NCBI RefSeq assembly: GCF_947179165.1
Contig: NC_077239.1
Span: forward strand, 66,568,634-66,632,633
From: Solanum dulcamara
Lineage: Eukaryota; Streptophyta; Magnoliopsida; Solanales; Solanaceae
DNA: 64,000 nucleotides
Direction of reading: 5' to 3'
The notes under the pieces are model-generated. The model made no database searches. It had not been told where the DNA came from and saw only the letters and a list, made by a program, of their open reading frames with translations. Positions 1 through 12,300 of the stretch are shown here, piece by piece. Positions within the stretch are counted from its first letter, which is position 1, and each line of letters opens with the position of its first letter. A program made the translations under genes and the position numbers.

Positions 1-2094
1 TTGCAAACAACCTCCTCAATATCCCTTGACAACCTCTCTATACAGAGGATGAAGATATAGGGGGATATAATATCTCCTTGCCTAATTCCCCTGTAAGGCT
101 TAAAGTACTCAGTGATAGTACAATTGATGATAATGGAGATGGAGGAGAAAGTAATACAGGACATGAGGAGGTTGGTCAGATTAGGAGGAAAATTGAAATA
201 GATTAAGGATTCTTTAATAAAAGACCACTTTATTCTATCAAAGACTTTTTCCAAGTCAATTTTAATGATCATGTTAGCCTTTTTCCCTTCTATCCTCCTA
301 AAGTGGTTAATATACTCTTGGAAAATGATGACATTGTCATAGGATCTCCTACCAGCAAGAAAACTTGCCCGATAAGGGCCAATAATATTGTTAAGGTGGA
401 CCTTGATTCTGGTTGTAATAGTCTTGGTAATGAGCTTATAACTGGTATTGCAGAGGCCAATAGGTTTGAAGCTTTTCAGAGTAATGGCTTCTCTACACTT
501 AGGGATGAGGCACAGAAGAGTATTGTTTACTTTGGGGTCCATGGTGATTTTTTCAAAGACTTTTTTGTAGAAGGAAGTAACTTTGCCACCCACAGAATCC
601 CAGTATTTCTAGTAGAATATGGGATGAATACCATCAGGGCCAGGGGACTTCAGATGTTTGAAGGATTTAATAGCTAATGATTTCACTATCCTTCAAGGGT
701 TGATAAAGGATATCTCTGGAGTGTTGGTCAAGAGTATTTTGGAGGGAAGGCTGGATCTGATTGAGTCTACATGAAGATTAGTGCCCAGTGGTGTACAACT
801 TGGTGAAGAAGGATAAGGCATCCTGCTAAATATCTTCCTGGTTGTTGAACTCAGTACCAGTGTCTTCTTTCAATAAGATAATTCTATTCCCTTCTACTAT
901 TAATTGTGGAGATGTGAAAGAACTTGGTATTGGCATCACCTTAGATGAACCAATTGATCATGGACTTAGTTTTCTAAAAGATTTTCCCATATTTGAGCAT
1001 ATCATCATAATCATTGAGAAGTTCCACTTCCAAATTATGGAGAAAGGAATTGTGGTTGTAGTGGGGAGATTTTTTAATGCCATGGATTCTAGCTTGGATG
1101 TTTTTCATTTTCCTAAAGATGTTCCCAAAGATTATTTTATTCCAAAAGGTGCTCTCCTTTTGAAATATCAGGATGGCTTGGAACAGATGGTTGGAGGGGG
1201 GGTCAAAACACTTTGGGACCAAATTTTTGAAGTTAGGATGACTACAACACAGGGGCTCCAGTCTGAAAGGGAAGTTTCTTTTAGAAGACCTAGTATTTTC
1301 TAGGAAGACTTGCAGAGAACAATGGTCTGAGTTGGTCTTGGGAGTTGAATAACATTGGAGTCAGGAAAAAGAGTTATCCAGTGGTTATTAGCCATGCATC
1401 TATTTAGTCTCTCAAGGATAAGGTTTCTTTTGTTCTTGTATCTTTTATTGGTTCAGGTGTATTTTCTACCCCTGTACCCTAAATCTACTATCCCACACTA
1501 GTTAAAACATTGCCAGAGTAAGTTAGCTCTTTTATTACAAATATTTTTCCTTCTAAATTTGTCCTTAGTTTGCAATACCTCATTAAAGTCTCCCCCAATA
1601 AGCCAAGGACCATTGTAGTTTTGGGATATCCTAATGAGGCTATCCCAAAAAGTGGATCTATTGGAGAAGACATTACTTGCATAAAAATCAGAAAAAAGCC
1701 AAGGATTAAGAGATGGCACTACCTTAACCATCACATGGATGCTTTGAGAGGTGATAGTTATATTGTCAACTTTTAGAAACTCTTCCTTCCACAAAATGAC
1801 TATACCCCCAGATAAACCATCTGAAGCAGATTGTATCTGATCCCCATAGCCCAAATCAATAGCAATCCTCCCATGATCCTTCAGTTTTGTTTCAAGAAGA
1901 ACTAGCATAGCTGGCTTATGCATAGCAACCAATGCTCTACATTGTCTCCTAAACTTGAAGCTATTTGCTCCCCTTACATTCCATATGATGAAGCTCATCA
2001 TTTGATTGGGCATTGAGGGTGTGTTTTTAATGGGTTCCTTTCCTTTCACCTTTAAGAGTAGGTTCATTTGGAAATATATAGGGATCAGTGTCAC
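1..2094 (-). pseudogene. LINE ORF2 fragment: endonuclease and reverse transcriptase
   Basis: The 2094-1498 part is open for about 198 codons and has APE endonuclease landmarks: IWNVRGANS near the start of the domain, LLETKL about 40 residues later, and the catalytic-type GGDFNE near the end. After stops and frame changes, 1222-974 reads as the linker typical of plant L1 elements (IHGIKKSPHYNHNSFLHNLE, then a YDD-like segment), and 300-1 reads as reverse transcriptase with RGIRQGD followed by a SPY-LFILC-type block. Function in an intact element is nicking of target DNA and target-primed reverse transcription. This copy has no continuous reading frame. Upstream open stretches on the + strand are antisense shadows. 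Confidence 0.85.
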
Positions 2095-2129
2095 TGCAGC
2101 ATGAACTAGCTAGTTTTTCAGGTTCAGAA

Positions 2130-4243
2130 TCACCCTCACCTCTTGGGGCAGTGAGCTAAAATAGCTTCGCTGTATGGCTCTATGAACTCTTTCTGGCAGG
2201 GCTTTTTTATTAGCCAAACTTCTATTTTTGATCCTCCAAGGCCCAAAGGAATTCCTCCATCTCCTTGTTGGATTGCCCGATTCTCCCTAGAGCTGCCAAG
2301 ACTGATGTTTCCCAGGTATTCTTCCTCTCTTGGCTGGTTCACTTAGAAGAAAGTTGGGTTCATAAGCTCTGGATTGTTTTTCATTTGGGGGAAAAAAGGG
2401 TAGCTGGGAGTGGACCAATTCCATGGCCAGATTTTGGTCTATTGTGGACATTGTTTTTGGGTTGACCAGGAGATGGATTTGTAGTAGGGCCTGAGTTCAA
2501 AAGTGTTGGCCATAGTAACTCAGGGCTATGTTTAAGCCCTCTCCCACAATCTGGGCTAGAACTCTTGGGTCCTCCAATACAATTGTTATTGGTTGTTGTA
2601 TCACCATTATCGTTAGTGTAATTGACTTTTCCTGAAGTGCAAGTTCCAATCAAGACTCTGGGATATGGACTGATGGTGGTGGTGTTGAGAAAAAACTATC
2701 GGAGGAGGGGATGAGGGATTCATTTTAAATTCTGGTGACGCTAGCAGTTGTTTTGGTGAGTGAAACACCCTCTCTATTACTAAAAGAAATAATTTTGGTG
2801 GAGGAGTTAACTGAGGTGATGAAAGAGTTCATTTCACCTGAGGAGGTGTGATGATTACCTCCTATAGTGACGGCTTCCATGGAAGAAGTATCACATCCTT
2901 CATTAAAGGTGGAAGTAGCCTTAGGAATGGAGATTGAGGTGAACCCCTCCTCGTTAACTGAAGGGAAAAGTTGAGGACTATGTGCATTCTTCTCTTTAAT
3001 GAGATGTATAGGAGGAGGTTGGCGACCATTAATAGGTCTGGTGGTGGGCCCTTTAATGGCGGTTTCCTTCAAATAGATGTTAAGACTGTCTATGGGTTTT
3101 TCCGACATCGACAATCCATTACGACCATTCTCTGGCCATTATTTCTGTTTACCATTATTATTGATAATATGGGGGTTAAGGGAGTTTTACAGTTTTCACA
3201 CTAGTTATAGGAGATGAGTAAAGAAACTAACCTGATAGCGCATCAAACTCTCTTACCTTCGTTGCAATAGTTTTCTCATCAAATTTTATCTGTTTGCTTT
3301 CTTCTTGCTTTTTCTTTATGTTCCCCTTCTTTGGAAAGGAAATTACCTGCCATGCATCTTGGGCTTCGTTAGTCTATTGGGTCTCCATTGTTGGCGATTA
3401 GTGTTCCTTTTGCACTGCTTGTGGGCAGATTTTGGGGGCATGACCAATTCGACCGCACCCTGTACAGAGTGTATCCTCGCCTTCGTAAATCACTTGTTGG
3501 GTATGTGTGCCGATGGAGATCTTCTTCTTCACCGGTGTCCCCAATGGAACTTGGATACAGATTCAAGCATAACTCCCTCGCAAGGTCGTCGATGTACACG
3601 CGTCGATTTTTAGTAGAATCCCTAAATTTCTTTCCAACTTTTTCTAAAATTTGTTCATCGTAGAACTTAGTGGGTCGTTAGGGTAGGCGGACCTAAATTG
3701 CAATATGATAAGGCGTAGATTCTTAGGGAACAAGATTTGGTTCCTATTGCTTCACTGAGAGGAAATTCCCCAGAACAAACCACGAACCCCCTTGGATAGC
3801 CTTTTCCATATTTTCTAAGAAGGTGAATTTCGCTATGTAGAAATTCCAACCGATGTCTATCAATGAAAGGATTTTCGTTGGTTTCCATAGCTCAATTAGG
3901 TTGTTTTTTAGGTAAAGGTGGGGTATTTTCCTCCGCATTACCTTGACTATAACTGAGAATCTCTATGGATAATAGATTCTTAGTTTCTCACTAGTTGATA
4001 AGGGGATAGAGTCCTCAGGGGACTCCTCTTCTTCTTCCTCATGGGTTTTCTCTGTATTTTCCTTAGTCTCTTGTGGTTTGTTGTAAGACTTGTTAAGTTT
4101 CGGTGGTTTGTTTAGGAGAATTTCCTTGAAGAGATTGAATTAAGTATGTCTTCTTCTATTGGTGATTAGGAATCCGACGGATCGGGTGGATCTGGTGACT
4201 TACAATGAGTTGGTTCCTTGGTAGGGTGGGCTTCATTGGTCAT
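2130..4243 (-). pseudogene. LINE ORF1 (DUF4283 / zinc-knuckle nucleic-acid-binding protein), broken
   Basis: Likely start is the ATG at 4243-4241 (MTNEAHPTKEP), which soon meets an in-frame stop. At 3938-3744 the frame reads like a plant LINE ORF1 DUF4283 block: a WKPTK segment, a DIGWNFYIAKF-like strand, then EKAIQGGSWFVLGNFLSV. At about 3599-3369 a frame-disrupted CxxC zinc knuckle region follows (RSNWSCPQNLP in one frame, the cysteine-rich reading in the next). The segments 3114-2725 and 2653-2381 are low-complexity, Ser/Thr/Pro/Asn-rich C-terminal parts. In intact elements the protein coats the element RNA. Multiple frameshifts and stops mark this copy as dead. Confidence 0.75.
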
Positions 4244-4262
4244 TTCTTCCTAGAATATATAT

Positions 4263-4894
4263 ATACACACACTCTTAATTTGCCTCTGTTAGGGATTGAT
4301 CTAATATTTATTTTTTCTTAATTTATTACTTACTAAGAAGATTGAATAAGCAGACAATTGGGCTTCAACATGTGTGTTTTCCTCATGTGTAGCTTGCTTG
4401 GCCTGGTGGTTGAGGCTTGTCATTTCATGCCCAAAGTCTCCACCTGAGCATCTATGCATTTTTTTAATTTCGCTAGATTTACCATACATTATGTTTAATT
4501 TTCTATAAAAAAGTATCATCAATAATTAAAAAGTCTCTTCCAAATAATTTATATGTTTGAAAATGATGTAAAAAATATTAGAAAACACAATAATTAAAAA
4601 AAATATTAAAAAATTATCATTAAATAAAAATATTTAACTCTCAAAATTTTATTGTGTCACATAAATTATACAAAGCAATAACATAGAAAGAGTACGAATA
4701 AAAAAAAAGAAATCACTAACAAACTTTTCTTTTGAAGTTATAACCATAACTAATGAGTACAATTTAAATATATTTGTTTTTCTTTTAGATGTTCTCACTT
4801 GAAATTTGTTATGTGCATGACATTAATGATGACAAATATAAATATATTAGTATTTTATTCCACACATAATATATTTCTTACAATCTAATATATA
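4263..4894. other. AT-rich spacer, no gene seen
   Basis: Mostly A/T with long A and T runs. A short unique-looking patch at about 4380-4460 contains a GGCCTGGTGGTTGAGGC motif that recalls a tRNA-derived SINE head, but no B box or tail is clear, so it is not called. Confidence 0.5.
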
Positions 4895-5285
4895 GAGCCC
4901 GTTTGGATGGGCTTTAAATTGGTCAAAACCAACTTAAAGCCCCTTTTTAGCTTTTGGACGTGTTTGCCTAATGCTAACTTTAAGCCATAAAGTTCTTAAA
5001 GTCAGTCAAAAATGAAAAGTTAGGATTTCTAACTTTTTTTTTCTAAGTGCTTAAAGCCATTTTGTTTGACCATGGAAATTACTTTTATATCCCTTATATT
5101 TTAACTAAATTCCCAAACTACCATTTTTATTCTTTTAACTCTAAAATTCAAACACTTATTTTCAACATAAGCACTTTTATCCAAACACTCAACTACTTAT
5201 TTATAAAAATAACTTTCAGCACTTTAAAGTTCTAAAAGCACTTCATATATAAAAGTTATTTTTTTAAGCCCATCCAAACGGGCTC
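4895..5285. mobile_element. MITE with 20-bp perfect terminal inverted repeats
   Basis: The 391-bp stretch begins gagcccgtttggatgggctt and ends with its exact reverse complement at 5266-5285. The interior is AT-rich and non-coding. The flanks share only a possible 3-bp duplication (ATA on both sides), so the superfamily is uncertain. A diverged relative of this terminus occurs at 29052. Confidence 0.85.
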
Positions 5286-5679
5286 ATATTATGATACAAT
5301 ATTTAATGAGACTATTACAGTGAGACAATTTTACAGAGAATGTACTGCTATAATGAGTTTCATTATTTTTGTAAATAGAATGTTGTTATAAAAAAGTAAA
5401 ATATAACATCAAAAAATTGATATTGGAAACAAATTCAAATCATTATAATGAATAATTATTATAACGAAATTTAATTGTATTAACAAATTTAAAATTTGTG
5501 TTGGATCATTGGACGCGTGCACAACACGCGCTAAGAATTTGGGTTGTTCATGGAACCCACGTCAAGCTGTTTTTTTTAGCCCCTTATTATAGAGAATTAG
5601 CAGCTTGGGTTGTTCATTTCTTCCCCCGAGATGCAGAACTCTTTTTTCTTTTTTTAATGAATAGATAGAGTCATAATGA
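5286..5679. other. AT-rich spacer, no gene seen
   Basis: Simple AT-rich sequence. A short GC-richer patch at about 5510-5630 repeats the phrase TTGGGTTGTTCAT twice, about 75 bp apart. No coding signal was recognised. Confidence 0.4.
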
Positions 5680-5897
5680 TAGGGGTGTGAACTATCCGAA
5701 TTAAACCTAAAAATCAAACCAAATTAAATGAAACTCTAATTTGAATTGGTATTTTAGTTTGATTTAGATTAATAATTTACTTTGTTTGTGAATTGGTGTT
5801 TTAGTTTGATTTAGATTAATAATTTACTTTGTTTGTTGTTTTGGTTTGATTTCGAATTTAAAAAAATAAAAATCTAAATATCGAATGCACATCCCTA
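5680..5897. mobile_element. Small hAT-like MITE with an internal 47-bp duplication
   Basis: Ends are taggggtgtgaact on the left and the imperfect inverse tgcacatcccta on the right, the pattern of short hAT-derived elements. The flanking 8-mers CATAATGA and TTTTATGA match at five of eight positions, so the target duplication is only suggestive. Inside, a 47-bp unit is repeated head to tail at 5743-5789 and 5790-5836 with one visible mismatch. Confidence 0.5.
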
Positions 5898-6157
5898 TTT
5901 TATGAAACTCATACAAATATCAGGTTTTCAAAAAGAAGGAAAATATATAAGCACATAAATATATCTAACTCATTTTAAGTTAAAAATTTAAAATTATTTT
6001 ATTTAAGATAATATAAAATTTATAATGTTAATAATATTTATAGATATTCATTTTACATTTATATTAAATAAAAAAAATTATTTATAATAAATAATTTATC
6101 AAATCAAATCAAAAAGAAAAGAAAAGAAAAGAATAAAGTTCCCGAGGTTTCCTTAAG
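5898..6157. other. Upstream region of the FANCF-like gene
   Basis: Very AT-rich, ending in a GAAAA repeat (about 6113-6132) before the GC-richer promoter-proximal bases. No sure TATA box position can be assigned because TA-rich sequence is everywhere. Confidence 0.4.
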
Positions 6158-6165
6158 GCGGGAAA
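6158..6165 (-). promoter_or_regulatory. E2F-type binding site upstream of the FANCF-like start codon
   Basis: GCGGGAAA on the + strand is TTTCCCGC on the - strand, an exact fit to the plant E2F consensus TTTSSCGC. It lies 32 bp before the ATG at 6197 within GGCGGGAAAATC, in otherwise AT-rich DNA. E2F sites are common in promoters of plant replication and repair genes, which fits the proposed product. Binding itself is inferred. Confidence 0.6.
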
Positions 6166-6196
6166 ATCACAGGCTAGTGTGAGAGTGTGTTGGAAG

Positions 6197-6367
6197 ATGG
6201 CGGGTTGGTCATACCCAGATGCTTCTCTGGAAGATTTGGTGAAAATGGTGAAAGGGTTCATAGATATGACCATTCTTGCTTCTGGGTATCAATCATCTGC
6301 TCGTCTTGCCCACTGGGATTCACATAACATCAAAAATGCGCTTCAATGGGCTCTCTTTCTCCAGGAT
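6197..6367 (+). CDS. FANCF: FANCF-like exon 1 (residues 1-57)
   Basis: ATG at 6197 follows TGGAAG and opens [15 protein letters not shown]. Donor is GAT|GTCAGT after residue D57, phase 0. An in-frame upstream GTG exists but the ATG is the natural start. The last 18 residues hold the W-D...ALQWA motif used for the family call. Confidence 0.85.
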
Positions 6368-9300
6368 GTCAGTGCTTCTTCCCTCATTAGCTTTTCCTTT
6401 GGAAATACTGCACAATATGCAAAGCATTGGTATTAGTCATCATTGCTAGTCAACATAACCTATGGATCTTCCCTTACCCGTTCTGTTTTCCAGTATAACT
6501 GTCTCAATTGTAGTTGGGAAAGAAGGGGGGAGACAGTTCGTCAATAGCAGTTTGTTTCATAGATGTGGTTTTTTGATGCTAATGTTTGATCTTCTGTCAT
6601 GACTGCTTAATTTTACTATTTTAGTGGAAAATTTTGATGTGTTAGGTTCTCCATTGAGATGTTTATGTTTTTTGTTTGCTTCCATGAACCCTGCTGGAAA
6701 ACAATTTGTAGTGGCTTATTCAGCCTTTGCATACAGGTGATGAGGGATTTAAGTAGCTCAGATGACTACAAAGACTCTTTGGAGGAGCTTGATTTAGCTT
6801 TATGTGAAATGACCTCTAATCCATATCTCCCCCAGGTAGTGGGCTTTTGTTGTTACATGTCCCTGATAAATTATTTATTAGCTTGCTTTTTTATGCTTTC
6901 TGTATCTCTCAACTTCCTCTATCGGTTTCGATTGTTTCCTATTGCAACTCAAATAAAAGAGGGAAGGCTCCCTCCTGTTATATTTTGAACAGGGTCTAGC
7001 ACATTTTTCCTCAAAGGTCCTTAGCAAAGCGAGTGAATTCATGCTAGAACATCTCATCAGCGTCTTTCCACTGAGAGATGAACACCTCAAAGCTTTAATG
7101 ACTGCAAGTGTTGAGATGGATTGTCACACGCACCAGAAGACAGATAGTAGATCTCTCAATGACATTTTTGAAACCTTGATGTGTAATACATCTAACAACA
7201 CTATTCCTAATGAGAAAAAAATTCTAAGGGAGGAATCTCTAAATTTATTGCCAAATTCTTCTCCAAGTGGACAAGCTGATGATTCAATCAGATGTTGGTT
7301 TTCTCCCTTCACTGCACAAGCGCTTGAAAGGAGGCAACTATCAGTTTCATTGATATCTTCAGCAGAGACAGGGTTGAACATTTTGTCTAGTGGCTTAAGA
7401 GATCTATATGTGAGGGAGGATGACGATGCCTTAAATGTAAAAATGAAGCAGACAACAAATTTCATGTAAGTGATGTAGACACTTTGTCTATTTAATGAAC
7501 ACAAAGGCCATTGTTCAGGTCTGCATTTAGTGTATCAGCTTTATGAATTCACTTACATGAAATTAAAAAGTTTATCAGCTTTATGAATTTCATTAGCATA
7601 TGTGTCTTCCAAAATAACTTAAAAGCCAAACGTCATAGCATCGTCTTCATCATGGCATGTGCTGGAGTAGTTTCTTATTTTGTTGAGTCTGTTATTTGGA
7701 AATTTCACGTAAAACGATGCAGACAATCTGTCTATTAACTAACATAAAGACCATTTTCAGGTCGGCATTTAGTGTGTCAGTTTCATGAATTCTATAAGCA
7801 TATGTGTCTTTTCAAAGAAATTAAAAGCAGAATGTGTGAGCTTCTTCTGCATCATGGCAAGGGTTGAAGTAGTTTCTTATCTTGTTTTTCTGTCTTGTTT
7901 GGGGTTTCTTTCTTAAAATATAACAATTTTCAAACCTCAAAGCTGAAGTTACATAAGAAACCATTCTGAACCTTACCACTTGTCTTGAAAAGGAGCATGT
8001 TGCTTGCATCGTATAAACAAGCCGAATCCCATATGAGGAAAAATCATCATAGCACCTCTGACCCTCATGGCCAAATATACTTATTGCTTAGTCCACTGAC
8101 ATCTGCGTTGCAGTACCTTGGAATAGTAACTTGTAAATGATGATTTAAATTCAGTAAGCTGTCTATCAATATTTCATGACTTCTAACACGATCTCATTCT
8201 TATGCTGCTTCTCTATAATTGGATGGAGAGGCTTAAGCTAAAACCTCCTAAGCTGTAAATGGTGGAGTGGCAAAAGTATTTACTAAGCTTGATTACTGCC
8301 ATTGTGACAGAATATGATATCTTCTATTGATCATGTATGCATATTTTTCCTTTATTCTTACGAAAGTAGTTAAGTATATATGGACCTCATTTGTAATGCA
8401 GTAGAAAATAAAGTCTGTTCTTGTTAATGCCCCAAGGACTGAAGAAAGACCAATCGGTTCTGCTGTCTGGAGTTCTTGGAAATCGAGAAGCCTCTCATAT
8501 TTGCTTGACAAGAGAACTATTAGGCTGGTCTCAGGTGCCAGCCTGCTGTTTTCTGGACCGAAGAGTCAATGGATTCAAGTGTTTCAGCGGATAGAAATGT
8601 CATCACTACTCGAGGATAGCTTGTGCGAAATAGTTGTAAGTCAATTTATCTATCTTTTTCAAAGATACTCTGCTTCAAATCTTCTTTTTTGTACATATTT
8701 TTATTTTTATTTTTTTATGACGGTGGTTTCCCATCTTGCTCACCTTGACTATTCCACTCGGTACCCGCTACCTCCCACTAACGGGAGGATATTCAGAAAA
8801 TCAAACGGGAATGCAATTTTTTTTAATTTTTCTAGTTAGAATGGATTGGTTGTACCTATCCAATCAATAATTGTTATGACTGACTTGCTATCTAAGTTGC
8901 GTGGACTCTTCACTTTCGATGCCGCACCCGTATTCGATTCTCCAAAATACACTACTTTTGGAGAATCGACACGCACCAGTTGACTTTTTTGAAGAGTCCA
9001 AGCAACATAACTTGTTATTCACCCGGTTTTTGGGTCATAATCATTATATAGGAGAGATGACCGAGTGGCTTAAGGCATAGCATTGGAATTGCTATGTAGG
9101 CTTTTGTTTACTGTACCGGGCAACTCAACCCACCAAGTAAAACAGATTCTTTTCTTTAAGGCCTACAATTATACTACCTTCTTGGATCTGAGATTAACTA
9201 CAAATTATTTTTGCAAAATAGTCAAGCGAATAAAAGGGAAGAAATAGGTTATTTGGTTAGAAATTTTAAATCATCACTTGAACCTTGATATTTATTGATG

Positions 9301-12300
9301 ATGTTTGTATCATCCTTGCTCTCATGAGATTCCCAGATGATATCTTGTTTGATGATGATTAATGTGTCTATGGCCTCTTTAGTGTATATATAATGCAAAT
9401 GAAGATTCTGGTATTCCCTTGCAAGTAATGCGTAATTTCAAGTGAAAAGTGAGATCCAGCATTAAGGATAGATCTTGGCTTTATTTAGAAAACATATCAA
9501 GATAAAGAAAGGGTCCTTACATTTACTTGTGACTTCTAAGATGCCGTAGGAGGTGAAAATGTATGTAAGAGCAATGGGCATAGATGTGATCACTTTGGTT
9601 ATCTAAATGTTCAAGTGCAGTGGTGGAAGTGCAATCAAAACTTTCTTTTTGGGGACTGGAACATGTTGTGCAGGGGCATTGGGGATTTTCTTTCTGGGGG
9701 AAGTGGGTGGGGGGTGGGGAGACTTAGCAGCTACTGAAGATAAAACATGTTTAGTCATTTAAGCTATAGACTTGAGACAAAAAATGGGAGGTGCGTTTCT
9801 TTATCATGAATAAGAGAAGATTGCTAAGTTCTAATTGCCATCATTAAGCTCGAGGCTTTCTTTCATGTCACAACCCAAAAACGAGTGTGATGGCACTCGT
9901 CTTAACCCACCAAGACGAGTCAGCCTAAAATCCAACGAAAAGTAATTGCGGAAGTAAATAAGATAATACAAGTCATAACTTAAGCAAAAAGGATGCATAT
10001 ACTCAAAATTCCCCAAGATTGGTTGTCACGTGTACAAGCTACTAATGTAATACAAAATATGCGAAAAGAAATATAGTCTCAAAGGTCTTTGTCTCAAAAG
10101 CGGGACTAAAACATAGTAAGAGTAAGAGGTGCTTGCTAGAAGGATGCAATAGCTACCTCGATAACTCCTGATGATAGCCTCGGATATGGGTAAGAATAGG
10201 AAGGAATAACACAGGTCCGGGCTTACAACCTACACAAGTGTAGAAGCAAGGAGTGAGTACCAACCAACACGGTACTCAACAAGCGAACTACTAAACACTA
10301 AGCAAAGCAAAATAGAACACAAGTACTCATGTCATCCCAATCGAACCTTCTCAACTACAACTTGCATGAAAATCAGCCCAACCTAGCAGTTCACATATCA
10401 TGTAGCACTCAAGTCGATAATAGCTCAACAACATTTCCAGTTAAATCATATTAAAATCAAGTATATCAATCACATAAACACCAAAGGGTATACACAAGTT
10501 CACAGATGACAAAAGATGTGCAATACAATGCAATGAGATGTCAAGTATAGTGATGCATGTCTGTCCTAATGATACACATCCGCTGACTAGCAAGCCTGGA
10601 ACCCATGGGGGACTCACATGGTCCATGTATCTGCCAGAACCATTTTCCTTCAGCATAATCATCAATCGATGAAACCATTTCCTTTCGGCATCGCCGGAAC
10701 TAGGGGTGTACATGGACCGGGTTGGTTCGGATTTTTTACAAACCGATTTTCATTACTCCCCAACACACATAACAAGAAGTACAAGATTCTACAAGCTTTA
10801 ACGAAGAGTTAGAAGTTCATTTGCCTCAATTCAAGCACAAACTACTTTGAAACTTGAGTCTTCCCCTTTTGTCGAATATCCGAATCAACAAAATCTATTC
10901 AACAATGAATTCCCAATAAGAATATGAGCACAATGACACCCAAATCATCAATTATGGAAATCAAGCCAAAATCAACCCCAAAACCCAATTTCAAAAACGA
11001 AGGGTAAAATCTGATAATTTTACATGAAAATGTTCCCCAAAGTAATTGGAATCCATTGGTGAAAACCATTTCGAAAACGAAGTTAAAATAGTCCATAATC
11101 ATCAATTTTACTAAAATTCACGTTCTTGAGAAAATTCCTAATACCAGGATTTGAAACTCCGACTCAAATCTGAAATATTTCTTGAAAATAATCTTACCCA
11201 TTCTTAGAAAAGTTCAAATATGATATTTCATCGAAAATGGAGTTAAAATCGACCTTGAAATCCTCAATTTATCAAACTTTGACTTTACTGAGAAAACTCC
11301 AAATCATACGCGGTTAATATGATGAAATAATTGATGAATCAACAAGTTAATGAAAAAATCAGTTTACCCAGAGCATAAGGATCCTAAATATACCTTATTT
11401 TTTTTAAAACAAAAATGGAGTCCAAATCGATTAAGCCCCAATTTTCCACAAGAAATTTACGGATAGAGAAAGAAAATCAGATGAAGAAATCATGAGAAAA
11501 TGCCAAATGGAGGATCAGATACTAACCCCCATATTAAATCGAGAAGAAAGTCACAAGAATCATTCCATTCCGAATTCTAGAATTCCCGATATGCTCAAAA
11601 TACCAAATGAGAATTGTCTGAATTTATATACTTGTACAACAATATTTTGCAGCAAAAACCAACAACTTAATTTTTCACTAAAAGAGCCATAACTTCCTCA
11701 TACGGTAGCGAAATTACCCTTCCTAAATGTCTTAAATAATGATATGGACTAGCTTGTTCAATTGAAACTCAATTTCGTTCTCGTTCGCCCAGTCAAATAT
11801 TGTTTTTGCTCGATAAACAACTATTTCATACTTTGCGATAAAAGTCCAATTTCTGCTTAGCGAAAATGCACCAAAATTTGCAGATCAGTTCTATAATTCA
11901 TGCTCAAACTTTTAGAAGTTTCGGAATAATTTTTCGATCCTTAAAATTAATAATGAACCTTTTAGTTGACACAATTTGCTGAAACGCGCCAAAGCACCCA
12001 AAAAGCTTAGAAACTCACCAAAACTCGTCCAGAACCTCCCAAACACAAACCAAATATGCTACTAACTTGGAAATGATATTTCAGACTCAAAGAAACCACA
12101 AAAACACCAAAACGAGGTCACTTTAATCCGATGGTGACCAAATTTATTTTAACTTAAGAATCTCCAAATTTTCAAATAATGACATGAAACTCATCCAACA
12201 GCTTCGGAAACTGAATCAAACCTTCAACTATACTAAATATCACCATTTAGACCAAATGGAATCATCAAAACTCAAAAATGACCTTTCTAACCTCAAATGT

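Larger units (their letters stand above)
1..4262 (-). mobile_element. L1-type LINE retrotransposon, decayed, cut by the window edge
   Basis: A non-LTR retrotransposon read on the - strand. From right to left it carries an ORF1 with a DUF4283-like segment and a zinc knuckle, then an ORF2 with an APE-type endonuclease and a reverse transcriptase. The reverse transcriptase is still open in places at base 1, so the 3' end lies outside the window. Several stops and frameshifts show it is dead. The 5' end is placed near 4262, just before the ORF1 start at 4243, where sequence turns AT-rich; no target duplication can be tested because the other end is missing. Confidence 0.85.

Noticed and set aside
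842..1303. 153-codon open frame on the + strand
   Set aside because: It lies opposite the LINE ORF2 on the - strand, which has recognisable motifs; this is a shadow.
4380..4460. SINE head on the basis of GGCCTGGTGGTTGAGGC
   Set aside because: No B box, tail or target duplication found.
8414..8590. Alternative frame across exon 4 ending in CFSG and a stop
   Set aside because: Only the chosen frame reaches the GTAAGT donor and joins exon 5 in frame.
9051..9111. A working tRNA-Ser gene
   Set aside because: The T arm and 3' acceptor strand are missing, so it cannot fold into a full tRNA.
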